Assembly (NCBI GenBank): GCA_963678705.1
Contig: OY783212.1
Span: 7,316,001-7,380,000, forward strand
Direction of reading: 5' to 3'
Source of the DNA: Panorpa germanica
Taxonomy: Eukaryota; Arthropoda; Insecta; Mecoptera; Panorpidae
DNA: 64,000 nt
Made by a program: the position numbers and the translations under genes. This document shows, one piece after another, positions 10,587 to 21,890 of the stretch. Position 1 is the stretch's first letter, and every line of letters starts with the position of its first letter. The notes under the pieces were generated by a model that saw only the letters and a list, made by a program, of their open reading frames with translations, had not been told where the DNA came from and did not search any database.

Positions 10587-11095
10587 CCACATGGCCCCGG
10601 GACTCCACGACACTGCGATTCCAGGACTCCAGGACTCTGGGAGACCACTTAACGTTTGCGGGACTTCGGGCACGTGTTGTATTTATAGCATACAATCTGA
10701 TAGATCGGATACAAGAAAATTGTAAAACGTAGCACTGAGCAATCATACCTACCCCCTCCACTTCAACCGTTCACCCTCTACGGAATTTTATTACGACGCA
10801 TATTGACATTGTAGCTTTACCGGAGCTTAAATTGTACTGGTGTAAGTTAACACGTGAGATGAGAATAACATAGAGTACAGCTTTCAACTTTTAGAAGACT
10901 ATTGTTCAGAAGTTATATCAATCTGAAAACTAAAAATTGAAGGCAGATTCATTAAATGTTAGTAGGAAATAGTACTGTAGTAATTCAGATACATTACAAT
11001 ATTGCTTTAGATACAGATTTTAGTGTAACTTTAAAACAGTACAGGTTGCAAAGCGCCTGATCCTCATGCTAATACTATAACACATACATTTTTAA
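10587..11095. other. Intergenic, nothing recognised
   Basis: AT-rich sequence between the hAT MITE and the tandem array. No gene or repeat structure is seen. Confidence 0.45.
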
Positions 11096-11511
11096 GGACA
11101 TTTTTTTCTAAAAAAATTATTACATTTCTTTGATATTTTTTAATACAGTTATGTGCGTCATAAGATTTTAAATATTTACGATTATCTGGCATTTATGCGA
11201 CCTTTTATAAATTCATGGACATTTTGCTAAAAAAATTATTACATTTCTTTGATAGTTTTTGATGCAGTTATGTCTGTTATGTTTTAAAATAAGGAACTGC
11301 GTCATTACATTTTAGATATCTGCGATTTTCTGGCATTTATGCGACTTTTTATAAATTCATGGACATTTTTTTCTAAAAAATGAATTTACATTTCTTTAAT
11401 ATTTTTTGATGCAGTTATATTCATTTTGCTTTAAAATAAAGAACTGCGTCATTACATTTTAGATAACTACGATTTTCTGTCATTTAAGCGACTTTTTATA
11501 AATTCATGGAC
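11096..11511. repeat. Tandem array, three diverged units
   Basis: Units start at GGACA (11096), GGACATTTTGC (11217) and GGACATTTTTTTC (11361), with lengths of about 121, 144 and 147 bp. Each contains ACATTTCTTTGAT or a close variant, a GCAGTTAT block and CATTTATGCGAC...ATAAATTCATGG. Unit 1 lacks the roughly 28-bp stretch GGAACTGCGTCATTAC plus flank that units 2 and 3 share. The array abuts the palindromic element at 11518. Confidence 0.88.
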
Positions 11512-11517
11512 GACTTT

Positions 11518-11774
11518 AATATGCTGATATCTCGTAATCCAAAACACTTATCTAAAAATGAATTGTAAAAATGAAATCAGCATTCAAAATTAAGTTAATT
11601 AGCGTTATAAAAATTAGATACTATTTTGGTTCATTTTCATGAAAAGTAAAAAGACTATACTCTTCTTACTTTTCATAAAAATTAAGAAAATAAAAATCTT
11701 AAATTTTTAATGGTTTTTAACATAATTTTAAATGCTGATCAAAAATCTTTGGTTTGTGAAATATCAGCATATTA
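11518..11774. mobile_element. Palindromic TIR element (MITE-like)
   Basis: AATATGCTGATATCTC at the left end and GAAATATCAGCATATT at the right are inverted repeats with one mismatch. Inside, ATGAAAAGTAA and TTACTTTTCAT form a further 11-bp inverted pair around 11640-11680, so the 257-bp block could fold into a long hairpin. No coding capacity. No clear target-site duplication, so family assignment is open. It may form one composite element with the adjoining tandem array. Confidence 0.7.
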
Positions 11775-12972
11775 TACTCGAGCCGTAATAGATATAACCT
11801 TATCAAAATATTCCAAATATATATAAATTTAACTTGTAGAAAAAATATCCATAACTTTCATAAGCTGCAAAAGTGATTTTATACAACGTAATTAAGGTTG
11901 CCTGCTCTTCAGGCTTAAAAATTTAGCATATATTTATTTATGTCGAATGCGCCATCTATTAAGCAGTAGTTTATAATTTTACGAATAATAATACAGTTTT
12001 TATTGTAATTAAAATTGTTTATAAATAATGCAAATGTCAAAGAGTAATAATAAGTTTTAAAAGTAAGTATAATATAATAAGTATAACTAATGCTAGATCT
12101 AAAGAAAAAATTTACAAGCAGAACATCTTTTGTTCTATGCGCGGGGCTAGTAGCACTTTCTACTTCTGCTATATGGATAATCTGGCTCTGGGTGTACCTC
12201 ATTAAATCAAGTATTTGATATTGACAACAAAATGTTGAATTCATTAAAATATAAATCCGGTCGCCATACTTATAAGCCGTGGCAATCAACTAGGGTTTCA
12301 GATGACAATAAATAAATGAAGTTCTTTAAATTTCAACAAAGCGATAATTATACCCCCCCTTCGTAAAATAAACAAAAACTATCTCTCAGCTTGACAACCG
12401 GGGTATTAAAATCTTGCCATTGTTTGTACTGAACCGTTATCAAAATAGCAATTTGATAGGTTTAACACTTCGTTGTAGGTTTCTCCCTGAGGCGTGCTTA
12501 AGTATATGTACTATACTCGCACATGTAGAAGCAAAACTCAAGCTGATAGTGTTACCAGCCATGTAGCAGGACCTATTAATTATGTTGTAATTAATTTCGT
12601 GTAATAAAATAGGTACGTCAAAAAACAAGTCTTTATTACATTGTGTTGAGGGCGTTGTTTGAGAAAATTGACGCAATTGTGACGATGGCGCTGTCATCAA
12701 ACATTCACGACCAGTGTTACCAACAGTTTAATTAAATTGCTGTATTGTGTTTCGTTAAATTCAATTAATGTTTTTATCACTACACGTTAAGTTATTCTAA
12801 TTAGATTTCCTACTTAAATTTAACTAAAATAAACTAAACTCGAAAGTATTCTATATTCCAATAAACATAATTTGAATTCCTTGCTCAATCTAAATATTGC
12901 GAAGCTTTTTGTCTTCTTGTTGTTGTCTTCCCTTGAGTATACTGGCATCTTTCTTTCGTTATTATTGTTTTA
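11775..12972. other. Intergenic, no recognised gene
   Basis: AT-rich. Short minus-strand frames of 86 and 124 codons (12440-12700, 11915-12289) show no family motifs. AGAACATCTTTTGTTCT near 12120 is a small palindrome. Nothing else stands out. Confidence 0.45.
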
Positions 12973-13110
12973 ATCTTCTTTATATATAAAAATTCAGCCT
13001 GCGTAGGTTTGTGCTAGCAAAACTCGAATAGTAATCGGTCGATTGATTTAAAATTTTGACACAACGTTGTATTCGCATAAGCGCGTGTTTTCGAAAATGG
13101 AATTAATTTC
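12973..13110 (+). mobile_element. Helitron-like 5' terminal fragment
   Basis: The stretch TCTTCTTTATATATAAAAA, then a region with CAAAACTCGAATAG, CGGTCGATTGATTT and AAATTTTGACAC, follows the layout of many insect Helitron 5' ends: TC start, TATATATAAAAA, then an A-CTCGA...CCGATTT...AATTTTG block. I recognise this by resemblance only. I did not find a matching 3' CTRR hairpin, so the extent to the right is unknown and no Rep/helicase is present. Confidence 0.5.
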
Positions 13111-14295
13111 TTTCGTTTCTTTCCAGTTGATCGTCGTTTGTGTTTGTGTGTGTGTCTTCTATTTACATTTCAGTTCACATAAGACTGAGTCATAGTGAAG
13201 CGTGGTTGGGTTTATCTAGTTAAGCTAAGAACTATTGTAGTTATTTTAATATTTAGAAACTACTGTAACAACTATAATTGTAATATTAAGAAACGAAAAT
13301 TTTAATATCAAATATAACATTAATATATTAAAAATGTTACGTTAGTGATATATAAATTTTGCTATTTGAAATGAAGCAAATTGTAACTTAAAATACCTTA
13401 GTATGAAAGAAGGCATGAGCGTCCGCAGAAACTTTGACAAGGAAGAGCAAAACTTCACATACTATTGCATCTAATGTACATCTCCTCAGTGTCTCCTTTG
13501 TCCCTTCCAATCTATGCCCATGGAAGACAGAATAATTTGAACATGCCAACTGTCATACTTGTATACGAATCAACTGAAGTTCAAAAGTTTGTTACAATTT
13601 TTCTTTCTACTCATAGCTATTTGTATACAACTGTATCTAAATATAGAATAACAAGACAATTTACTTTTATACAACACTGCATGCATACTTTACCAATTCA
13701 AAAGTTTTTCTTGTTATATTTGAATTTAATATTATCAACTGTGAAAAAGTTGTGGTGGGCTTTACTCACACAAATGTTTCTTTCACAAAGATTTATTTTA
13801 TACCCGTATGTACCTGCTTTTATATGAACGGACGTGTTGTACTGCTACGCTCCCGAAGCTTTTAAAGCTCTCACTGCCGTAGTACGTCGTAGCAGTAAGC
13901 TCTTTGCTTGTCACGTGACATATGGTTTCAGGTTTCTCTGCACAAACGGCGTAAGCTCCGTAGCACCGTAACAAAGAGCAAACGTTCTACACTTCTACGT
14001 TACGGGGTATTACTTGACAAGGTCTGGAAAAAATGGTTGCTTAGCAAAATAATTTAATTAACGTGATATTTTACCTTCAATTTATTACTCAAGGATCGTA
14101 TAAAACATTTTTATGAATGTAGTCGGTTATGTATGCGTATATACGAACGTACTGTTTTATAGAGGGAGTGCCCTGTGAAATCAAATCAAAAAAGAAAAAG
14201 CTATTAGAAGTAGATGCTATTGGTAGTAGCAGAAATATTAAATAAGTGCATTTTATTGAAGATTTATTCCAAGCTTGAGATTAAATAGAAAATAT
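13111..14295. other. Intergenic with a GC-richer palindromic patch
   Basis: Mostly featureless AT-rich DNA. Between about 13,825 and 14,010 the base composition becomes clearly richer in GC, with repeated CGTAGCA/GTAGCAC words and a 9-bp inverted repeat (listed separately). A 120-codon frame at 13465-13827 is low-complexity and not supported as a gene. Confidence 0.45.
13841..13896. repeat. 9-bp inverted repeat, 38-nt loop
   Basis: ACTGCTACG at 13841-13849 is exactly complementary to CGTAGCAGT at 13888-13896. Inside lies AAGCTTTTAAAGCT, itself palindromic. Possibly a decayed foldback element or a structured regulatory patch. Confidence 0.6.
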
Positions 14296-14824
14296 TTGGG
14301 TTTGTGACCATATCTTAATTTATATAAAACTGCACTACATAGTGATAGAGTTAACTATCAAATCCTCAAATATTTAATTATTTTTATTTAATTCGCAATA
14401 TTATAGAAATTAATAACGATTAAAATAGTAATTCCTTTAATAATTAAAGAATTACTAGTTTACAAAAAATAACTTCAGTTTTTAACGTGATTGCTTCCTC
14501 ACCCTCTTCCTCACTACCATTTGCCAACCTTTACCGTCACTGTTAAACAAGAGAAGTGCAAAAGGGATGCAGTATTAAACGTCAAAGCTATAGCTATAGT
14601 TAAAAACAGAGATATAGTTCAGTCAACGCATAATGTCTCAATATAATGTCTTGATATAAAACGAAATATAAATAACATTACTTATTATACTCTAAAGAGT
14701 TCGTGACATCATTATCTACTAAGAGAACAATCGGAATAAAATAAACACGCCAATATACATTTATTAACCAATATTTCCATAAAGAATTACAAAATCGACC
14801 CCTAAAAAATGAATTCACAGCCCA
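14296..14824 (-). mobile_element. TIR element family A, diverged copy A6
   Basis: Old copy in the A1/A2 orientation. The start GGGTTTGTGACCATATCTTAA, the central CCTTTAATAATTAAAG palindrome, the CAATATACATTTATTAA block and the end TCGACCCCTAAAAAATGA...CAGCCCAATT all align with A1 but with many substitutions and indels. It shows that the family has been resident for a long time. Confidence 0.75.
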
Positions 14825-15683
14825 ATTAGCGGCGAATATTCTTCAAATGTTTATCTAATTAATTATACCTTAAATATAGTATTTACACTCGCACTTGCCT
14901 AATTTATTTGCGTTGACATTACAGTATAAATTTAATTGATAGTATAATTACCCCATAAGTTCTCTACACTCTACATTGTTCCCACCACAGTATCCCCTCC
15001 CCGCACTCTCTCAAACCGACCGTCACACTATTCACGCTATTCTCTGTATCTCACAATACATTCCCTCTCTTTCTCACCTCCCGACAGTTTTGCCACGTCA
15101 CGTTGTGATTAGTAGACACATTTTTTATTATCATCACGCTTCACTGCCACTAGCTACCTAGCTACTCCGCCAACAATCATCTGCTTCGGTGATCACTTTG
15201 ATATTTTGTGAAAAACATCCTCGATGAACACTTTTCTCATATCTGCTTGCATTTATATCGATACATATGTGTAACATATAGATATAAATAGTATATACCC
15301 TTTATATTTGAATTTTATAAATAAAACAAAATTTTATTTCTGAGCAGAAATAAATTTCATATTCTCCAACAAAGAATAGTCACAACAAAGGCATGTACTT
15401 GTAAGTTACATCTTTGTATTTGCTTTTTTTTTAGCCGGAAATGCTTTGTCAGAAGAAAAACAAATGCGTTTCTTAGTCAATATATTTATTGAATGTAAAA
15501 TACAGGATACAAACTTATAAAAAATAAATAAATATAATCACGACGCCTGAATTGATGGCAACACTTTAAACTTGCTTTTAATTATTTACCAATACTGGCT
15601 TTACATTATGCAGTTAAGAAATATTTTTAAATAGATTATGTTATGTTATGTATTCTATATATGACTAATGATGGTTCACACTT
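14825..15683. other. Intergenic with CT-rich block
   Basis: About 14,970-15,175 is pyrimidine-rich and GC-richer than its surroundings (CCCTCCCCGCACTCTCTC). This may be promoter or leader sequence of an unseen gene or an old repeat. No ORF with known motifs. Confidence 0.4.
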
Positions 15684-15937
15684 CCCAGTAAACATTTTGG
15701 AGTCACTTTGACATCATATTGAAGATGCGTCAGGATTTTTTTGTCATAAAAGAGTTCATTTATAGTTCAGTTTCTCACATTTTTTCATATAAAATGTCTA
15801 CTTTATCGGCTACAGATGACGGAACCACTCCACCTGTCGGAATACAAATGAAGATAAAGTTGATGCGAACTATAATTGAAGTGAAATAGTGATAGAAACG
15901 TCACTAAATAGGACACTTCACCAAATTGTTTACTGGG
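15684..15937. mobile_element. TIR element family B, copy B1
   Basis: 254 bp between CCCAGTAAACATTTTGG and its inverse CCAAATTGTTTACTGGG. It is non-coding and about 80 per cent similar to B2 at 17250-17480 by eye (shared blocks such as GATGCGAACTATAATTGAAG). The flanks (ACTT / TTAC) give no clean duplication; a degraded TTAA is possible, which would suggest piggyBac-like origin, but that is weak. Confidence 0.8.
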
Positions 15938-17204
15938 TTACGACATAAGCTAGTTCAAGAAAATATTTCTTTCAGATAACAGATTTTTCAAAAAATAAGA
16001 AGAGAAAACTAGCACTGCGTGTGCTGCTACTCAACATACCTCAATAAATTGTACTAATGTAATAAATTCGAATGACGAGGGCATAGTCGAACCTATCTAG
16101 GTTCTTAGTCGAGGACTACATGCATTTTGTTAAAGAAAAACTATAAAAAAGTGTGATACATACATACAGACAAATAAATAAAACCACACAATTCCCCTAT
16201 TATGACTATTTTGCTTTTGTTATAAGTTATAAAAGTGTATAAACTACTATTATAGCCCTCATAAAGCTGCACTCGCAAAGCATTTAGCGGTTTTTAAACC
16301 ATAAAACAAAACTATAACTGATGAGTTTAAAGGTCAGACATTAAAGCCGCCATATTTTTAAAAAACGTCAAACTAAATGCTTAAAACAAATAGCGAGTTC
16401 GTGACCTTTTTAATATTTAACACAACGCTTGTATACGAATATAAATTAACCCTGTTCTGAACTTTCAATACTCGTATATTCCACCATTTTACCATATAAA
16501 TTGTTGCTAATCCCCTATGCTTATACTCGTAGCGGTTTTAATTGTCATTTTAAATTCCATTGTTATACTGAAAATAAATTTTGTGTTACATTAAAATGAA
16601 ATACAGATAAAAGCATTGTTCTAAATTAATATTAGAGTAATATAATACTTTTCTACTCTTTCTCTCTCTCTTTTCTACAGTAAAATACATTATTTCATCT
16701 TAATCTGATCCTTTAATCGGATTATATTACCTAATATTGACATCTAAAACTTTCAGGATTTCTGTGAACCTAACCTACAAAATGTTCTTTGTTCTCGTTG
16801 AGGTTTGGAGAATATATTGACATAAGCTAAAAGGATTAGAGCAAATTTATATAATGTCTGATATAGAATTACTTGACATGTTCAATGTAAAATTGCTGTT
16901 AGTTTCACATGACTCTCCTACTCGACCTTTCTATATTCAATTGATAATGGATGGTTAGCTGTTAGGATGGTTAGAACTACCAGTTGCTATGGTTACACAT
17001 GGGGTTATTTAGGGAAATGAATAATGACTCCATATAAAGGCTACCAGTATCCAGCGAAGGAGATCCAATCTCTTTTAGAGCTTGTCATTTAAATTCTGTA
17101 ACAAACTCATTATGTATTTGTTTGTTTCATCATATCTAGAAAGTTATAATCTATTTTAGGTGAAAGCAACATTTGAAGTACTATGTAGAAAGATAGAGAC
17201 AAGA
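15938..17204. other. Intergenic, nothing recognised
   Basis: AT-rich. A short CT microsatellite lies at about 16656-16679. No gene or structured element is seen. Confidence 0.45.
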
Positions 17205-17535
17205 CTTTGTCTTTTTTCGTTTAATCTATTTAACGGCTGCCTAATACCACTTTGCCATCATATTGAAGATGCGTATGATTTTTTTGTCATGAAAGAGTTC
17301 ATTTACAGTTGAGTTTCGCACAGTCGTTCTTATGAAATGTGTATTTTATCGGCTATAAATAGCGAAACCACTTCACCTGTCAGAATACAAATGAAGATAA
17401 AGTTGATGCGAACTATAATTGAAGTGAAATAATGATATAAACGTCACAAAACAGGACACTTCACTCAATTTTTTGCTGGGTAAGTCCTATCACCGATGAC
17501 CTCGTACTATGTTGGTAGTATTTATTTAGTTAGTA
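17205..17535 (-). mobile_element. SINE fragment split by B2
   Basis: Minus-strand SINE. The left part (about 17205-17249, TTTAACGGCTGCCTAATA) matches the SINE tail ATTTAACGTCGGCCTATTT seen at 24781, and the right part (17481-17535, AGTCCTATCACCGATGACC...GTTGGTAGTATTTAT) matches the adjoining SINE segment. The two parts are separated by element B2, so B2 is younger than the SINE. Confidence 0.72.
17250..17480. mobile_element. TIR element family B, copy B2 (nested)
   Basis: Second copy of family B. It runs from about CACTTTGCCATCATATTGAA to TTTTTTGCTGGG. The left TIR is missing or badly diverged; the right one is kept. It interrupts a minus-strand SINE. Confidence 0.75.
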
Positions 17536-18702
17536 GAACACATATCTGCCTTCAACCGCCACTGGACCTATGAAACATGCTTTTACCATCCATCAAGTAA
17601 ACGTACATGTTAAACAGAAACTGACAACTGTTTCTTACTTGATATGCAAAAAGTGTGGAACTAAAATGACTTGAATAAATAATATTGTACATGCTTATAT
17701 GAAATATATCTTTATATAAAATCTGCTTATGCAAAAACAGAAACTGTAAAATCAATCTAAATTAAATTCTTTTAAATATATCATACTCTTACTCATATAA
17801 GTAACTCACAAATGTTTTCATAAACTTTGAAGTAAATGCTGTCACACAAACTTCAAGAGAAAAGGAATGCAAAACCTAACTAGGAACCTAACCTAACTAA
17901 CCTAACTTTTTATGTGCAGTCCGGCACTGAGCAGTATTTTGATTATTATCAATTTGTGTTATATAGCAAATGTATGGAAATACAGTGACATTATAAAGTA
18001 ATAAATTTTATTACAAAAATATGTAATTCACATGAACCAATAAAACAATATGAACTAATGTTCAATTACAAAATGTAAACAAAGAGAATGTTTGTTTAGT
18101 AAAATACAAGTACATGTTATTGATGCTGTATGTTAAATTACGCAGGCGTAAAATGTTACCGGAACGATAGCAAATGTTTTAAATGTAATAATTTCATATA
18201 CGTATGATATTTACATTTTCACTTTGTTCCAATTAAAGTAGAGTTTATTAATTTAGATGTTATACAAAATGAAAAATTTCAAGCAATCATTAAAATACGT
18301 TCATTCCTTTCAATTATACATTCATTTAATTTAAGTGGTTTTTCCTTTCATCAACAATCCAGTCTCTCCAAGTCTTATTTATCATTCATTTTATTTCAAT
18401 ATTCAAAAAGTGAATGAATGGTTTTTGAAAAGCTTTTATATTAAAAGGCTGAATATTTTAAAATATTATCTAGAATGTTGTAAAAATTAAATTGTTCATC
18501 AGTTTTAAGTACAGTTTCATAATATGTCATAATAAGTGAGAACAGGTAAAGAAGTTTCACTTTTAGCGCGCGCATTATATTACACGCTTAGTTTTTTCGA
18601 TTTTATTTCATATTATGTTCTGTTCAAAATAAATCAAACAAAAAACTACTCAACGATTTCTGAGGCTCAAAGTCCAGCTCTGCATAATTTATTAATACAG
18701 TA
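17536..18702. other. Intergenic, nothing recognised
   Basis: AT-rich. It contains a short AACCTAACCTAACTAACC stretch near 17,885, a word common in insect genomes. No gene is seen. Confidence 0.45.
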
Positions 18703-18775
18703 TTTTAGACGCTGACAGCTATGTCTTCGGGTTCAATCCCCGGTCGGCGATAGGACTTTAAAGAAAAAAAAAAAA
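18703..18775 (+). mobile_element. tRNA-derived SINE fragment
   Basis: The stretch TAGACGCTGACAGCT then GTCTTCGGGTTCAATCCCCGG carries a Pol III B box (GGTTCAATCCC, 18730-18740). It continues into CGGCGATAGGAC and a poly(A) tract ending at 18775. The 5' A box and the middle of the SINE are missing. Confidence 0.75.
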
Positions 18776-21370
18776 GTATTGAGTATAAAAGAGAAGATTG
18801 CGTATCAGCTAATAAGAATATTTTTAATTATCACAACTATCAAATAATACAAGAATATAATTCCTAAGAAGAAAAACAATGGCACTAATCCTTTTGTAAC
18901 GATAACAATGCCGGGAAAACAACTTTGCAAAATCTGAATTTTTAATTGAAGTGAGCAAATTACTTTCTTGTTCCGTTATGTGTTTGCTTTCAACTTCAAA
19001 CTGTTTCCATTGTTTTACAAACACAGCTTTTCTCTCGTTTTAATAATATTTGTTTAAGTTCTGAGTTTTAGAACAAAAAAAATTCCTCTGTGTAAGCATT
19101 CGCGTTTGGTGTAGCAGTTAATTAGAAAGAGAAGACTGTCTGCAAACAAAATTATTACCGCGGCATCTGTTAGTTCCCCTTTTACAAATTGTGATGTCTT
19201 AGTTAGACCCGCTTAATCTGAAATACTTTACCCTTTCGGACCTTCGAAGCGGTGTGACGTCACATGCAGCATAAAATATATAATTTTGAAAATATTATAA
19301 ATTTCATAATAAATATAAGGTAATTTATTCTGAAAAAAAAAAAAAAAAAAAAAAATTTATTAATTAGAGTGTGTGACGTTGTGCCGAGAGGGGGGGGGGG
19401 GGTGTTCCTCAAAATGTACCAAGGTAATGTGAGCAATTTAAAAAATATTAAATATTTTTAATAAACATTTTTATCAAGCTTTTATACCTACTTGGCCATT
19501 TTTCATATGTACATATGCTTCCGGCAGAATATGAATTAATGCAATAGTGTTCTTAATCTTTCTATAACAAAGACAAGTCTGCCTAGAGACAAATTATGCA
19601 ATTCAGATAGTGGTTATACATGCAGTGGCATACTGCGACCAACAGGGGCTTTCTCTAAAATCTTCCATGCAAAATTAGTAGTACCTAATCATAATTGACC
19701 GTTGAACAATTGAATTTTCTATAAATAATTGAGTTGAGGTGACACTATGTTGGGCGCATCATGGTACATCTCTGTATACATAATAAATGATCGTATTTTT
19801 AAGAGTTTATAAGGCTATAAAGGCTAAACAGACTAAGAGACGACAGAACACAATAATTTTAACGATCCACTATATGTTCAGGATCTATAAAATATGTATA
19901 AAATAAAATTCTAACCTCAAAAATAACATAATAAAAATAAGTATCAGTAAACAGGTCAATTAAAAGTTATATAAAAGTTGAACAGATCGATCAAAAACAA
20001 ATTCTGACAATCGGATTTCAGTTACCAGGTGTGTAGCTTTGAATTCAAATTATTTGTGTTTGATAAAAGAACAAAGTAGGAAAATTTCATTGATTTTCTC
20101 ACAATACAACCCTGTCAACAATAAGCCATGTATTGATATCTACAAACCTGTTAAAAGCGTCTTTGTATTAAGTTTTATCAAGATGAAAAAGTTTTCTTGT
20201 TTCTTGACGCTTTAACTTATTGTCGGAAGAAAAATAAATTTGATTATTCTACTGGAAACATAAGAAAGTAATAATATCAAAATGTAATAAAAAAGCTTTC
20301 TAGAAAATTGCGTTAATAAACCAAGTTATTTAATTAAACATTAACTTTATTAAAATCAAACATCAACTTCCAAACCGGAAATACTTTATCCATGACTTCC
20401 GGAAGATTCCTGATGTATAAACAGCTCTTAAATAAATGATAAGATAGAAATAAAATATCTCGTCTTATCATGATTTAGTTCACACTGTGAGCCGGTTAGA
20501 AAATCGATACCATACGGTCACCGTGAAGCATAATGCGGTTCTGTCTTCATTGTTCTTATATTTGATAAATGAACTAGTGGATTTTGGTTATTAAATTTTC
20601 CTTCTTATTAAAATGAAACGAAGAAGATAAAGTTCTAGCATTTACATTTTACGTATATTTTTATGTTAAAGCATGCAGTTTATTTAAATTGGTTTCAGTT
20701 TTCTCCTTCAAGTAATTTCCCATCCTTCCAATAATAATCCTGTGAAGCTGAAGCCGATACTTCGTGGAGGAACTAGTCACGAAATAAACCCATTCAGAAC
20801 ACTCCACAAACTTCACGGTTGTTGCAGATTTGTTTCGTTTAGAGACGAATAATGAGATTTTCTAATTACGAAATTCAATTTAAACTTTATTGGAGAGGCT
20901 TACTGGTAATTTGGGGCCCCAGGACTCTGGTTATGAAAACATTTGATTAATACAATGTTTGTTTACATTACTGAATAAATAATGAAACGAGTTACGAGTT
21001 ACCGGTTACTGTTGTTGTTGTTGTGAATTAGGTAATTGTTTAATTGCTAAAAGCCGAAAAATAACATAAACATAAAATGCTGTTTTAACAGTAATGTACT
21101 TAATACTTGTTATTATCAGCCATTTTCTCACTAGAAAATTCATTATATCCCGTTTCAATTTTTATAACCATAAATTCGTGATATTTTTTTAAATCTATGA
21201 TTTTAATTACTTCTTAAACTTCAAATTCAATCTACCATCCAATTTTTGAAGCAAAAAGTATATTTTGAAGTTCAATAAGTTGTGTGAAGTTCACAAGGTT
21301 ATGTTTGAATTGTTATCTGTATTTGGAAAGACCTAACCTAAAAATGATATTCAGTGTACATTTATTGCCA
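18776..21370. other. Intergenic, homopolymers only
   Basis: AT-rich. It contains a run of 23 A (19333-19355), a run of 13 G (19390-19402) about 35 bp later, and a short (GTT)n near 21010. No gene or family-level repeat is recognised. Confidence 0.45.
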
Positions 21371-21890
21371 GATTACTTTGTCTTCAGGTTCGATACATGG
21401 TTGCATTTTCTGGGTTTGGTTGGTATCAAATGCAATTGATTATGTACTTACATAATCGTAAACTTATTAAGAAGCGGTATAGGTCACTTATACCCTACAA
21501 ACAATTTTGATCGGAATCCCATTAGATGCGAATCGTATCACTCTGAATGTTGATTGGAATCCTATTAGACATTAGTGTGACATTACATGAAGCTTTTGAC
21601 AGCATGTCTGCACCGGTCGGAACGTTCCGTACCCCCTCTGACGGCCTTCCTAATACTTTCCAAACAAGGTTTGCCGAGGTGCAAGTCGTGGTACCAGCCA
21701 GTACTACCACATATGTTCTCTCGAACACTATTTGATTACTGTCTAACCGTTCTCTGATACGAGATTGCTAAGATACGACAAATTGTTTGTAGGGTAGGAG
21801 ACCATGACACCATAAATATAGCCAACAGGCTAGTAGGAGGTCGGCGGCGATAGGAGTTAGCATTGAAAATGAAATTAAACTAAATAATAA
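21371..21890 (+). mobile_element. tRNA-derived SINE carrying a nested TIR element
   Basis: Plus-strand SINE copy. The B-box part GTCTTCAGGTTCGATACATGG (about 21380), the core TTTCTGGGTTTGGTTGGTAT and TTATGTACTTACATAATCG are present before 21492. ACCATGACACCATAAATA, GCCAACA and GGAGGTCGGCGGCGATAGGA follow after 21796, and then an A-rich tail. The order matches the SINE at 24771-24989 read on the minus strand. A 302-bp TIR element interrupts it. Confidence 0.82.
21491..21796. mobile_element. 302-bp TIR element with TA target duplication
   Basis: Element 21493-21794 has perfect 15-bp inverted ends, CCCTACAAACAATTT and AAATTGTTTGTAGGG, flanked on both sides by TA (21491-21492, 21795-21796). Removing it and one TA restores the SINE sequence ...CACTTATAGGAGACC..., which matches the intact SINE elsewhere. 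A TA duplication points to a Tc1/mariner-superfamily MITE. Short open frames on both strands inside it have no domain. Confidence 0.88.

Noticed and set aside
10378..10761. 127-codon minus-strand frame
   Set aside because: It straddles the end of the hAT MITE and its flank, so it cannot be an ancient single gene; no domain is present.
13465..13827. 120-codon open frame on the plus strand
   Set aside because: Low-complexity, hydrophobic, no family motif, and no splice or poly(A) context.
17879..17912. CCTAACCTAACTAACC run resembling the insect TTAGG telomere repeat
   Set aside because: Too short and irregular for an interstitial telomere; AACCTAACCT words are common in insect intergenic DNA.
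19333..19402. A23 followed by G13 as a possible retroelement tail
   Set aside because: No element sequence or target duplication can be identified next to it.
21522..21735. Overlapping frames on both strands
   Set aside because: They lie inside the 302-bp TIR element and reflect its palindromic, GC-richer sequence, not a transposase.
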